64,000 nucleotides of DNA, from positions 1-64,000 of the forward strand of contig NZ_JAAOEO010000010.1 in assembly GCF_011393025.1 (NCBI RefSeq), given 5' to 3'. A program made the translations under genes and the position numbers. The DNA is from Neobacillus terrae (GTDB lineage: Bacteria > Bacillota > Bacilli > Bacillales > Cytobacillaceae). Of this stretch, positions 53,841 to 62,085 are shown piece after piece (position 1 is the first letter of the stretch; each line of letters opens with the position of its first letter). The notes below the pieces were generated by a model. It made no database searches, was not told the DNA's origin, and saw only the letters and a program-made list of their open reading frames with translations.

Positions 53841-54347
53841 ATGCTAATTGGATTTATCATCATCATTGTGCTTGTTCATTTTTTAATTATTAGGCCCCTA
53901 ACGCAACGAAATCGGTCTCAAAGATACGAATCAAGAAGAGATATTTATAATCAGCGGCAAGATTACTATGGGCCAGGTAGCCGAGGGATAAATGGCATGA
54001 GCGAAGGCGGTGGAATGGGCCGTTTCGGCACTTTTGCCGGGGGATTGGCAACAGGTGCCCTTCTGACCTATTTATTGGATCAGGGCAGAATTGGTTTTGA
54101 TCAGTTTCAATATTATCAAAATATGCAGGATCATGAATTAATGCGGGAATTACAAGACCAAAATATTCTGCAGCAGGATGAAATTGATCAATTGCGGGAG
54201 GGTATTGGCCAACAGGATGAGGATGGAGGCCAAAATGAGGATAATGAGCAAAACAATTATGAGGGCACTGATAATACTCCTGATGACCAACAAGATAACA
54301 ATGATTTTGGCGGCTGGGATAATAACTCCGATGATAACTGGCTGTAA
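53841..54347 (+). CDS. Acidic membrane-anchored protein of unknown function
   Basis: 168 residues: an N-terminal membrane segment (MLIGFIIIIVLVHFLIIRPL), a basic linker, a Gly-rich hydrophobic stretch (FGTFAGGLATGALLTYLL), then a Gln/Asp/Asn/Glu-rich tail of about 60 residues that is probably disordered. AAAGGAGG lies 10 bases before the ATG. It resembles low-complexity Bacillus spore or envelope proteins, but no family is clear. It shares a bidirectional terminator with the P450 gene. Confidence 0.65.
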   Translation: MLIGFIIIIVLVHFLIIRPLTQRNRSQRYESRRDIYNQRQDYYGPGSRGINGMSEGGGMGRFGTFAGGLATGALLTYLLDQGRIGFDQFQYYQNMQDHELMRELQDQNILQQDEIDQLREGIGQQDEDGGQNEDNEQNNYEGTDNTPDDQQDNNDFGGWDNNSDDNWL

Positions 54348-54406
54348 TAACAAAGAAATAGGCAAAAACTAACCATATTGATATTGTCTAGAATAATAGA
54401 AGTAAC

Positions 54407-54440
54407 AAAAAGGACCTGCGTAAGGTCCTTTCATTATTTT
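54407..54440. terminator. Bidirectional terminator
   Basis: AAAAGGACCT pairs with AGGTCCTTT. T-rich sequence flanks both sides. It serves the acidic protein and the P450 gene. Confidence 0.85.
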
Positions 54441-54445
54441 TTAAA

Positions 54446-55633
54446 TCATTTTTTTAATAAAAGAGGTATTTCCTTAACTCCTCTCACGATCATCCCCGGT
54501 CTCCACTCAAGTTCATCTTTGCTTACAGCAAGCTTCATATCTGGAAATCTTTCTAGTAGGCTCTTAATGGCAATCTCCCCTTCAAGCCTTGCAAGCGGGG
54601 CTCCAAGACAAAGGTGTATCCCTTTCCCAAAAGCAAGGTGCGGGCTTTTCTCCCTGGTAATGTCAAAGATTTCGGGGTCATTAAATTGATCAGGATCATG
54701 GTTTGCCGAATTTAAAGCAATGATCATTAACTCTCCCCTGCGAATGAATTTTCCTTTAAACTCCATATTTTCACTTGCCCAGCGGGAAGTGCTAAACTCA
54801 ACTGGTCCATTAAATCTCAGTGATTCTTCAATAGCATTAGGAATCAATTCAGGCTGACTTTTTAGAAGATTGAGCTGTTCCGCGTGCTCCAATAAAGCAA
54901 GAATGCTATTGCCTATTAAATTAACGGTTGTTTCATGTCCTGCAATGATTAATAAAGAAACTACTCCATAAATTTCCCGTTCTGTGAGCTCGTCTCCTCC
55001 CTCTTCAGCCATGATTAGCTGACTGATCAGGTCGTTGCCCGGATTATGACGTACCTTTTCAAACCATTCACGAAGATATTGAATGAATTCATTCATGTGC
55101 TGAAACATATCCGCAGCATGTTCACCATTCGTTCCTTCAATTAGTGAATTGGACCATATACGGAATTTATCCCGGTCGGCGGAGGGAACCCCAAGAATTT
55201 CACAAATAACAATGATAGGAAGCGGAAAGGCAAATTCATCAATCAGGTTCATTTTTGTTTTGTCTGTTGCCTTATCTAACAATTCATTGGTAATTTCCTG
55301 AATTCGGTCTCGCATACCACTATTCATTTGTGGGGTAAAAGCCTTTTGAACAAGTCCGCGCAGCCTTTTATGATCAGGCGGATCTGAAAACAGCATATTA
55401 TTCATGAACACACTTCCATACTCCATGCTGCCTCCATAGAGCTTTGAAAAATCTTTTACCACTCGGGGGTCTTTTAAAACTTCGATGGCATCTTCATATC
55501 TGGTTATGAGCCAGCCCTGACCATCAGGAAACATCATTTTATAAACGGGATCATTTTCCCTTAGTTTTGCGTAAGCAAGATATGGATTTTGAGTGAAATT
55601 TTTTGTAAACAACTCTGTTTGTGGATCCACCAT
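54446..55633 (-). CDS. Cytochrome P450 (CYP107-like)
   Basis: 395 residues, the length of soluble bacterial P450s. The I-helix oxygen-binding motif is IAGHETT, ExxR is ESLRF, and the heme Cys is C342 in FGKGIHLCLGAPLARLEGEIA. The distal NHDPDQFNDPE and GGEL-like surface loops are typical. Bacillus members hydroxylate fatty acids or polyketides; the substrate is unknown. AGAGGAG lies 5 bases before the ATG. No ferredoxin gene is next to it. Single gene. Confidence 0.93.
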   Translation of the reverse strand: MVDPQTELFTKNFTQNPYLAYAKLRENDPVYKMMFPDGQGWLITRYEDAIEVLKDPRVVKDFSKLYGGSMEYGSVFMNNMLFSDPPDHKRLRGLVQKAFTPQMNSGMRDRIQEITNELLDKATDKTKMNLIDEFAFPLPIIVICEILGVPSADRDKFRIWSNSLIEGTNGEHAADMFQHMNEFIQYLREWFEKVRHNPGNDLISQLIMAEEGGDELTEREIYGVVSLLIIAGHETTVNLIGNSILALLEHAEQLNLLKSQPELIPNAIEESLRFNGPVEFSTSRWASENMEFKGKFIRRGELMIIALNSANHDPDQFNDPEIFDITREKSPHLAFGKGIHLCLGAPLARLEGEIAIKSLLERFPDMKLAVSKDELEWRPGMIVRGVKEIPLLLKK

Positions 55634-55698
55634 TTAACTCCTCTCTTTTTTATATTTAAAAAATAACCCATAAGACAAGTGGATAAACCAAGAAACTT

Positions 55699-55974
55699 TT
55701 ATTCAGAAGCAACTGCTATTATAAATTGTATGACTTGATAAAGGAGGGTTGAAAGGATAATCAGTAAGGTGATGATAGTAAAAACTCTTAGAGGATTTTT
55801 AAACCATTTTGGGATTTGTTCTATTTTTTTGGGAGTTTGAAATCCATTAACAATGTCTTCATGTTTTATAGCATCATTAAACGGTGCTCTATCTTCTGGA
55901 GGATCATGATGGGGATAGTTGACGGTCTGATGAATTTTTTTATCTTCAAAAGGGTTATTTGTAGAATTGTTCAT
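55699..55974 (-). CDS. Small membrane protein of unknown function
   Basis: 91 residues: a hydrophilic N-terminal 60 residues rich in Asn, His and Pro, then one C-terminal membrane segment (VFTIITLLIILSTLLYQVIQFIIAV). AGGAGG lies 6 bases before the ATG. No family recognised. It precedes the P450 gene by 65 bases on the same strand and could be co-transcribed. Confidence 0.65.
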   Translation of the reverse strand: MNNSTNNPFEDKKIHQTVNYPHHDPPEDRAPFNDAIKHEDIVNGFQTPKKIEQIPKWFKNPLRVFTIITLLIILSTLLYQVIQFIIAVASE

Positions 55975-56049
55975 TTTAAACCTCCTCGTATGTGTAATCT
56001 TTTAAATTCTAGCTTAGTTTAGCTTGAGTATAGATTTTGACTTCAAGAT

Positions 56050-56093
56050 ACTTGCTTTCCGCGCGCAGTTCGGGAGCCTGTCATACTTTAGCG
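56050..56093 (+). repeat. Remnant of the intergenic repeat found at 51285-51328
   Basis: The 44 bases starting ACTTGCTTTCCGCGCGCAGT align without gaps to 51285-51328, with 35 identical positions. No inverted ends or right half are present here, so it is a truncated copy. Confidence 0.6.
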
Positions 56094-56214
56094 ACTCACC
56101 ATTATATTTTACCATAAAAATCCAAATGATTTAAATAAATGCTATTGAATACATCTCTCCAAGATTGTAAAAAATAAACCAAATTCTATGTCTACGTTTT
56201 GAAGGAGAGAAACG

Positions 56215-57939
56215 ATGAAGCAAACTGTTGCTGATTTACTTATTGATTCTTTATTACACGCAGGTATTAAACGCATTTATGGAATTGTCGGGGATTCCTT
56301 GAATGCCGTTTTAGATTCCATTCGCCGTTCTGGAAAAATCGAGTGGATTGGAGTTCGGCATGAGGAAGTCGCAGCGTTTGCGGCAGGTTCCGATGCGCTG
56401 CTAAGCAACAGCATCGCTGTTTGTGCTGGAAGCAGTGGTCCGGGAAATCTTCATCTTATCAATGGTCTGTATGATTGCCACCGCAGCCGAATCCCAGTAT
56501 TGGCAATCGCTGCCCATATTCCTAGTGATGAAATCGGCAGCGAATACTTTCAGCAGACCCATCCTGAGCACCTTTTTAAAGAGTGCAGCCATTTTAGTGA
56601 GGTAGTAACAAGAACAGAACAAATGCCCCGTATGGTTACGATGGCCCTGCAGCATGCCATCTCTAAGAAGGGTGTCGCCGTTATTGTTCTCCCTGGAGAT
56701 GTGGCAGCATTAAATGACTCAGAAACCGTTCCGGAACAGGTTTATCATGTCACCAATCCTATTGTCCGTCCATCTGATGAAGAACTTAAAAACCTTGCTG
56801 AATATCTTAACAAAGGAAAAAAAATCACTTTATTATGCGGAGCTGGCTGTGAGGGTGCCCATCAACAATTAATGGGGTTATGTGATAAGCTGAAGTCTCC
56901 TATGGTCATTGCCCTTAGAGGCAAGGAACATCTGGAATACGACAACCCATATTCTGTTGGTCTAACAGGCCTTATCGGTTATTCTTCCGGCTACCATGCA
57001 ATGATGGATGCGGATGTACTGCTGATGCTGGGTACAGACTTTCCTTATCGTCAGTTCTTCCCGAAGAAATCCGCAATACTGCAGGTGGACATTCGGCCTG
57101 AACATCTGGGACGAAGAGCAAATGTTAATTTAGGTCTTTGCGGAGACATTAAGAACACTATTGAGGCATTAATGCCTTATCTAACAGAAGAACATGACTC
57201 TCATCACCTAAATAAACATGTTGAAGATTACAAAGGTGTTCGAAAAGGCCTTGATAAACTTGCTGTTGGTAAACCGGGCAAAATGCCGATTCATCCTCAA
57301 TATTTAACTAAAATGGTGAGTGATCTTGCCAGTGATGATGCTGTATTTACCTGTGATGTCGGGACACCTACTTTATGGGCGGCACGGTATGTTGAAATGA
57401 ATGGGAAAAGAAGACTTTTGGGGTCGTTCAACCATGGCACAATGGCAAATGCGATGCCGCAGGCAATAGGCGCTCAATGTACCGATCCAAAAAGACAGGT
57501 CATTGCTCTTTCCGGTGATGGAGGTCTCGCTATGCTAATGGGTGACCTTTTAACCATTCAGCAGCACAAGCTGCCAGTAAAAGTGGTTGTTTATAATAAC
57601 AGTGCGTTAAGCTTTGTTGAATTGGAAATGAAGGCTGCAGGATATTTGGAAACTGGAACCGGTCTTCAAAATCCAAACTTAGCAACCGTTGCCCAGGGAA
57701 TGGGAATCATGGGCATCCGGGTTGAAGATCCTGGGGATCTGGAAAATGCGGTGAAACAAGCTTTTGAACACGATGGTCCCGTACTGTTGGATGTCCTGGT
57801 CAATCGCCAGGAGCTCTCTCTTCCTCCACGAATCAATTTTGAACAGGCCCATGGATTTACTTTATGGATGATGAAGGCAGTCCTAAATGGTGATGGGGAC
57901 AAATTAATTGAACTTGCAAAAACGAATTTGTTCAGATAA
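56215..57939 (+). CDS. Pyruvate oxidase-type thiamine-diphosphate enzyme
   Basis: 574 residues, the length of YdaP/PoxB-like pyruvate oxidases. The N-terminal domain has GIVGDSLNAVLD and the catalytic Glu in VRHEEVAAFAAGSDALL. The middle domain binds FAD, and the C-terminal domain has the TPP-binding GDGGLAMLMGDLLTIQQHKLPVKVVVYNN (GDG...NN). ALRGKEHLEYDNPYSVGLTGLIG is typical of the family. It converts pyruvate to acetate or acetyl phosphate and CO2, with oxygen or quinone as acceptor. AAGGAGAG lies 6 bases before the ATG. Related Bacillus genes belong to the general-stress regulon, but I see no clear SigB site. Confidence 0.9.
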   Translation: MKQTVADLLIDSLLHAGIKRIYGIVGDSLNAVLDSIRRSGKIEWIGVRHEEVAAFAAGSDALLSNSIAVCAGSSGPGNLHLINGLYDCHRSRIPVLAIAAHIPSDEIGSEYFQQTHPEHLFKECSHFSEVVTRTEQMPRMVTMALQHAISKKGVAVIVLPGDVAALNDSETVPEQVYHVTNPIVRPSDEELKNLAEYLNKGKKITLLCGAGCEGAHQQLMGLCDKLKSPMVIALRGKEHLEYDNPYSVGLTGLIGYSSGYHAMMDADVLLMLGTDFPYRQFFPKKSAILQVDIRPEHLGRRANVNLGLCGDIKNTIEALMPYLTEEHDSHHLNKHVEDYKGVRKGLDKLAVGKPGKMPIHPQYLTKMVSDLASDDAVFTCDVGTPTLWAARYVEMNGKRRLLGSFNHGTMANAMPQAIGAQCTDPKRQVIALSGDGGLAMLMGDLLTIQQHKLPVKVVVYNNSALSFVELEMKAAGYLETGTGLQNPNLATVAQGMGIMGIRVEDPGDLENAVKQAFEHDGPVLLDVLVNRQELSLPPRINFEQAHGFTLWMMKAVLNGDGDKLIELAKTNLFR

Positions 57940-58046
57940 TGATAAAAAAGAACATACATTCTTGCTATCTAAATAACTGTATGGTAAAATCAGGTTATTA
58001 ATAAACGGAAGGGTGACCAAAGGGCGATGATTTATTAATCCTATTT

Positions 58047-58076
58047 TTGAAAAAATCGTATCACTTTTATTATGAT
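58047..58076 (+). promoter_or_regulatory. Putative SigA promoter of the MFS exporter gene
   Basis: TTGAAA (58047-58052) and TATGAT (58071-58076) are 18 bases apart. It would give a leader of about 115 bases before the MFS start codon, containing the hairpin described below. Confidence 0.5.
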
Positions 58077-58134
58077 TATTTTCTGGATAGGATTTGTATT
58101 GCCTTTTGGAGATTGAACACGATATACCACAGGT

Positions 58135-58206
58135 ATGTCTGTCTTTTCATCACCCAAAAAAGCCTCCTCCTGTCCAGAATTCAACAGGAGGTTTTTTTAT
58201 GAATGA
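58135..58206 (+). CDS. Possible leader peptide of 23 residues
   Basis: A short frame (MSVFSSPKKASSCPEFNRRF...) runs through the hairpin and stops 5 bases after the MFS start codon, overlapping it. Its ribosome binding site is poor (ACAGG). The other two frames are also open here, so the leader frame is a weak call made because of the hairpin. Confidence 0.2.
   Translation: MSVFSSPKKASSCPEFNRRFFYE
58156..58198 (+). promoter_or_regulatory. SD-sequestering hairpin with T7 tract before the MFS gene
   Basis: CCTCCTGT (58166-58173) pairs perfectly with ACAGGAGG (58184-58191), with a 10-base loop. The right arm contains the AGGAGG Shine-Dalgarno site 7 bases before the ATG. A6 before the left arm can pair with T7 after the right arm. 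The structure can act both as an intrinsic terminator and as a translation block. Confidence 0.7.
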
Positions 58207-59449
58207 CAGTACAGTCAATGCAAATTCAGGGATGGGAACCCTCTTTAAGAACCGGTTCTTTCAAACAATCATAATGTCTGTTCTTTTTCTGCAGATTGGA
58301 ATATGGGTAAGAAACTATTCTATTTTGCTCTATGTAATTGAAAAAACACACGAAAATCCCGTGGCCGTGTCCATGATTTCGGTAGCAGAGTTCGTTCCTA
58401 TTTTTCTGTTTTCATTTATTGGGGGGACGTTTGCCGATAGGTGGCGCCCAAAACGGACAATGGTATGGTGTGATTTATTAAGTGCCATTTCTATTTTTGT
58501 AGTGCTTCTCACCCTGATGCTGGGAAGTTGGAAAGTCATTTTCTTTGCAACCCTGGTCTCGTCTATCTTATCGCAGTTTTCACAGCCTTCAGGTATGAAA
58601 CTGTTTAAGCTCCATGTGCCGGAAGAGTTAACTCAAATGGGGATGTCTGTGTATCAGACGATCTTTGCCCTCTTTATGATTTTAGGACCAATCATTGGTA
58701 CTTTTGTCTATCAGCGTTTTGGTATTATGACAGCGATTGCGGTTATGGGTGTGGCCTTTCTTTGCTCCGCAGCCAGTCTTCTTCTTCTGCCGCCAGACAG
58801 ACAATTAGCAGAACAAGAAAAGAAAACGACATTAATGGGAGAAATGAAAGATGGCTTCAGTTATGTGTGGAGCAGTAAAGTATTAACACTTTTAGGTGCT
58901 TCCTTTTTGGCTGCTGGTTTGTCCATCGGTCTTACTCAGCCTCTAGGCGTCTTTTTAATTACTGAACGTCTCGGACTGCCAAAGGAATATCTGCAATGGC
59001 TGATGGCTGCATTTGGAATTGGTATGATCCTTGGCGGTGGGCTCACAATGGGAGTTGCCAGGAAAGCTCTTCCGCAGGTGCTTCTTGCCGTAGGGATGAG
59101 TGCAAGTGCCATTAGCTTTATGGTTTTGGGTTTATCGAATGAACTTTGGCTCACTCTAACAGCGCAATTTTTGGCCGGTTTATTCATGCCGTGTATTCAA
59201 ATTGGAATCAACACAATGATTTTACAAAATACAGAGGAAGCCTTTATTGGGCGGGTAAACGGCATATTGAATCCCCTCTTTATGGGAGCCATGGTCGTAA
59301 CCATGTCGATTTCAGGCTGGATGAAGGCTAACTTATCGATTGTTTTTATGTACCAAATATCCGCATTCCTTCTTTTGGTCGGTATTCTTTCTTTAATGCC
59401 GATTATGAAGCCAGTTTATGTAAAGAAGGAAACGTCTGAAGAAATATAA
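58199..59449 (+). CDS. MFS exporter (MefA/YfiS-like)
   Basis: 416 residues with twelve hydrophobic segments. The start NRFFQTIIMSVLFLQIGIWVRNYSILLYV, the loop GGTFADRWRPKRTMVWCD (motif A) and GRVNGILNPLFMG late in the protein place it in the MFS_3 group with macrolide exporters (MefA) and EntS-like transporters. I chose ATG at 58199 because AGGAGG lies exactly 7 bases upstream; the in-frame extension upstream has no start signal. The SD is buried in a hairpin, so expression is likely conditional. Confidence 0.9.
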   Translation: MNDSTVNANSGMGTLFKNRFFQTIIMSVLFLQIGIWVRNYSILLYVIEKTHENPVAVSMISVAEFVPIFLFSFIGGTFADRWRPKRTMVWCDLLSAISIFVVLLTLMLGSWKVIFFATLVSSILSQFSQPSGMKLFKLHVPEELTQMGMSVYQTIFALFMILGPIIGTFVYQRFGIMTAIAVMGVAFLCSAASLLLLPPDRQLAEQEKKTTLMGEMKDGFSYVWSSKVLTLLGASFLAAGLSIGLTQPLGVFLITERLGLPKEYLQWLMAAFGIGMILGGGLTMGVARKALPQVLLAVGMSASAISFMVLGLSNELWLTLTAQFLAGLFMPCIQIGINTMILQNTEEAFIGRVNGILNPLFMGAMVVTMSISGWMKANLSIVFMYQISAFLLLVGILSLMPIMKPVYVKKETSEEI

Positions 59450-59453
59450 AATT

Positions 59454-59490
59454 GAGGCTATCCAAAAAGGATAGCCTCTCTTCATTATTT
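59454..59490. terminator. Bidirectional terminator
   Basis: GAGGCTATCC and GGATAGCCTC form a perfect 10-bp stem with an A5 loop, with T tracts on both strands. It separates the MFS gene from the convergent ydhK. Confidence 0.9.
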
Positions 59491-60066
59491 TGCAGTTAGC
59501 TCACTCTCGGTTACCCACTGATGGTTTGTTACTTTTTTTCCTCCAGAGGCAGGAGTGTAATCCACCATATAAACCGTTGTATGTTCTGCTGAATCGATAA
59601 CAGCTTTTGCTCCCTTCATACCTTTCATATGGTCAGCAGTTACCTCAACTTCATCTTCTCGTTTATAAGTCTGGTTTTCAGCACCTTTTATCTCTTCCTG
59701 CACAATCCATTTGTGATTTGTTACCTTTTCTCCTCCTGTTGTTGGAGTATAGGAAATGGCATAAACAGTTGTATCGTAAGCACCTACAATAGTTGCTTCA
59801 GCGCCATTCATACCCTCCATATGAACGGCATGAATTACTGCTTTACTTCCAACAGGAAACGTTGGGTTTTTTGCTTCTTTGATTCCTTTAGGTAGTTCAC
59901 CTGACGCGGACATATCCATGTTTGAATGATCCATGTTCATTCCTTCATGTCCTGACTTTTTGCTATGGTCCATACTTTCATTCTTTGACTGGCCGCCAGA
60001 GCAAGCTGCCAAAATGAATGAAATAATCATTAAAAAAGTGAGTAAGGTAAACTGCTTTTTCTTCAT
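59485..60066 (-). CDS. ydhK: YdhK-family lipoprotein with two DUF1541 repeats
   Basis: 193 residues. A lipoprotein signal ends FILAAC with C22. After a Met/His/Asp-rich linker (HEGMNMDHSNMDMS), two repeats of about 60 residues each follow: GSKAVIHAVHMEGMNGAEATIVGAYDTTVYAISYTP and VEVTADHMKGMKGAKAVIDSAEHTTVYMVDYTP, both DUF1541. The Met/His-rich stretch suggests metal (copper) binding; that is inference. I chose ATG at 60066 because AGGAGG lies 6 bases upstream. It is divergent from a CuA-type cupredoxin, with direct repeats in between. Confidence 0.9.
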   Translation of the reverse strand: MKKKQFTLLTFLMIISFILAACSGGQSKNESMDHSKKSGHEGMNMDHSNMDMSASGELPKGIKEAKNPTFPVGSKAVIHAVHMEGMNGAEATIVGAYDTTVYAISYTPTTGGEKVTNHKWIVQEEIKGAENQTYKREDEVEVTADHMKGMKGAKAVIDSAEHTTVYMVDYTPASGGKKVTNHQWVTESELTAK

Positions 60067-60112
60067 GTACATCCTCCTATTTTTTAATATAAAACCTATA
60101 TTAAAATAAAAA

Positions 60113-60131
60113 TGTGCAGAAATTGTGCAGA
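60113..60131 (-). promoter_or_regulatory. Direct repeat upstream of ydhK
   Basis: TGTGCAGA occurs at 60113-60120 and again at 60124-60131, an 11-base period. It is 47-65 bases upstream of the ydhK start, a suitable position for an activator of the OmpR type. Confidence 0.4.
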
Positions 60132-60292
60132 GCGTTTTTCCCCCTCTTTAAAAATCCTGCATTCTTCAAATAAAAGTGGGTTTGAATCTATTTTGTATAT
60201 ACGATTTTGTAGTGCTTCCTCTATTACTTAATCATCTCCTCCTATTACTTGGCAGCCTATTTCAACATAGTGACCATTTTAATCCTTAATAA

Positions 60293-60317
60293 AATTCTAA
60301 TGTAATTCTAATATACT
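60293..60317 (+). promoter_or_regulatory. 11-bp direct repeat and -10 element before the cupredoxin gene
   Basis: AATTCTAATGT and AATTCTAATAT are adjacent 11-base repeats. A TATACT -10 element (60312-60317) begins at the end of the second, about 70 bases before the start codon. Confidence 0.4.
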
Positions 60318-60387
60318 ATTAAGGGTATCCACTAAGTTGCTGTAGTAAGTTATGAGAGTATTAAAAATTGAGAGGAGAAATAAAACT

Positions 60388-60840
60388 ATGAAAAAGAATT
60401 TGTTTTTCTTATTCACGGCTACAGTGATCATGGCAATAATGTTAAGTGCTTGTAGCAGCGCATCTAAAACATCTCAAAACTCATCATCATCCAGCCAAAG
60501 TTCAAATGCTTCAACACAAAAATCAAAAACCACAGATACGTCAAAGACAACAGCTACTACTAATGATTCCATAGGAAAAGTTGTGGAGATTAAAGTAATG
60601 GCAAAGGATTTCGAATATGATAAAAAAGAAATCCATGTAAAAAAAGGTGATAAGGTAAAGATCACTCTACAAAGTGAAGATGGCGGACACGGTTTCACTA
60701 TTCCTGCCTATAACGTAAACATCCAGGGTAATAAAAGTGCAGAATTCACTGCAGATAAAACAGGAACGTTTGAATATCACTGTTCAGTAGTATGTGGAAC
60801 TGGACATGCTAAAATGACCGGAAAATTAATCGTAGAATAG
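60388..60840 (+). CDS. CuA-type cupredoxin lipoprotein
   Basis: 150 residues. A lipoprotein signal ends IMLSAC with C22, followed by a Ser/Thr-rich linker of about 40 residues. The cupredoxin domain (about 65-150) has H101 in GGHGFTIP and CSVVCGTGHAKM with C132, C136, H140 and M143, the dinuclear CuA pattern of cytochrome oxidase subunit II. It lacks the subunit II membrane hairpin. It may be a soluble electron carrier or a copper chaperone, not an oxidase subunit. GAGAGGAG lies 9-10 bases before the ATG. Divergent from ydhK; a terminator follows. Confidence 0.88.
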   Translation: MKKNLFFLFTATVIMAIMLSACSSASKTSQNSSSSSQSSNASTQKSKTTDTSKTTATTNDSIGKVVEIKVMAKDFEYDKKEIHVKKGDKVKITLQSEDGGHGFTIPAYNVNIQGNKSAEFTADKTGTFEYHCSVVCGTGHAKMTGKLIVE

Positions 60841-60850
60841 TATTGAAACT

Positions 60851-60878
60851 AAGAGATAGGTTATTCCTATCTCTTTTA
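60851..60878 (+). terminator. Terminator of the cupredoxin gene
   Basis: AAGAGATAGG pairs perfectly with CCTATCTCTT, then TTT. It begins 10 bases after the stop codon. Confidence 0.85.
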
Positions 60879-60947
60879 AAAATTGTAAATATCCTTTCTC
60901 ACCTCTTCCAAAACGAATGTTCCAACTAACTATCTTTAAATAAAAAT

Positions 60948-60976
60948 AAAAAAACCGCTTCACTAAATGCGGTTTT
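60948..60976 (-). terminator. Terminator of the kinase-like gene
   Basis: AAAACCGC pairs with GCGGTTTT around a 10-base loop; on the minus strand a T run follows. Confidence 0.75.
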
Positions 60977-61022
60977 AAAACTTTCTAGTACATTTTTTTT
61001 TTTACTAATCTGATGCAATCTA

Positions 61023-61895
61023 TTATAAAGATAGTGAAATATTACAAGCAGATTTCCAGGCTTGAAAAAATTCTTCTACTGATGCATACCTTTCTTTTCT
61101 TTCTTTTTTTACTGCCTTTAATGCTACCTCGTAGAGTTTCTGACCTGCATCCCATTTTGTAAAGGATCGGTCAAGTTCTCCACCTAATAATCCAAAAGCG
61201 ATTGAGCCCATATTAAACACATTTGCTCTTGCATCGATTTCAGAACCTAGTTCAAATTCTTCTGGCGACATAAATCTTGATGAACCCCATAGTCTTCCCA
61301 TAGTATTGATAAATGGTTTTTTCTTATAAAAATCAATATCACAAATCTTGGTGGTATGGTTTTTGAAATCATATAGAATACTTCCATCATAAAAATCAAT
61401 TGCTACAAATTGATTCTTCTCAACATGTACATGGAAATCAAAAATACATTTCAATGAATGTAGACGTAAATCAATTGGTAATTGTCTAAAACGGTAAAAT
61501 GGAGATTCGGGGTTAGTATATTTTTCTGGAGGAGGAAATGACCAAGGAGAATGAAGGCATTCTCCATCAAACCAATCAAATACCAATGCATATCCCTTAG
61601 CAACCTGAAAATGATTTAAAAATTTTATTAAATGTGGATGCTGCAGCTCTTTATAAAGAGGTAATGAATTCTTCAATCTTTCAATTGCGTCCACGGGTTT
61701 ACCTTTATAATTTATAGTTCTTGCCCCTGCATACTTAATAAACTTTTTAACATCATCTTTTTCGACTCCAAAACTTATATTTCCGGAATCTTGTTTATCA
61801 AAAACGCAAAACACTCTGCCATGATCTTTTAACCAATCAAAAGCATGTTTTTCTTTTAAACGAAATGAAACATCATCAAACTGTGTATGTAACAT
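61023..61895 (-). CDS. Protein-kinase-like protein with unusual catalytic loop
   Basis: 290 residues with a protein kinase fold. An N-lobe lacks the Gly-rich loop. LKNSLPLYKELQHPHLIKFLNHF and YALVFDWFDGECL are the helix C and hinge regions, VAIDFYDGSILYDF (D167, D170) stands where HRDxxxxN is expected, and KICDIDFY (D186) replaces DFG. FMSPEEFELGSEIDARANVFNMGSIAFGLL is the APE/helix F region. The catalytic Asp and metal Asp seem kept, but Asn is not. It may be an active atypical kinase or a small-molecule kinase. GGAGG lies 6 bases before the ATG. Partner unknown. Confidence 0.75.
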   Translation of the reverse strand: MLHTQFDDVSFRLKEKHAFDWLKDHGRVFCVFDKQDSGNISFGVEKDDVKKFIKYAGARTINYKGKPVDAIERLKNSLPLYKELQHPHLIKFLNHFQVAKGYALVFDWFDGECLHSPWSFPPPEKYTNPESPFYRFRQLPIDLRLHSLKCIFDFHVHVEKNQFVAIDFYDGSILYDFKNHTTKICDIDFYKKKPFINTMGRLWGSSRFMSPEEFELGSEIDARANVFNMGSIAFGLLGGELDRSFTKWDAGQKLYEVALKAVKKERKERYASVEEFFQAWKSACNISLSL

Positions 61896-61931
61896 ATAAC
61901 CTCCATTTAAAATTGAAAATCCTTCAACTTA

Positions 61932-62085
61932 TCATAGATTTAACGCTTCTTTAATCAAGCTGGCAGCCTCTTCAGGACTTAGATTTGTATTGTTTGTTTT
62001 TATATAATTCTCCTTTGGAATTTCTCCCTCAAATGAATTTATCCTATACTTTTCCATGGTTCGTATTAAATCAGCTTATGAGTTT
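61932..62085 (-). pseudogene. C-terminal remnant of an unknown (kinase-like) gene
   Basis: A frame that opens after a TAA near 62080 reads ADLIRTMEKYRINSFEGEIPKEN, then TNLSPEEAASLIKEALNL and stop. NTTNLSPEEAA-type endings occur in small P-loop kinases. Upstream the frame is lost. It precedes the kinase-like gene by 37 bases. No start is visible. Confidence 0.35.

Noticed and set aside
58094..58198. N-terminal extension of the MFS exporter
   Set aside because: The frame is open, but no SD precedes it, the added residues are not membrane-like, and AGGAGG is ideally placed for the ATG at 58199.
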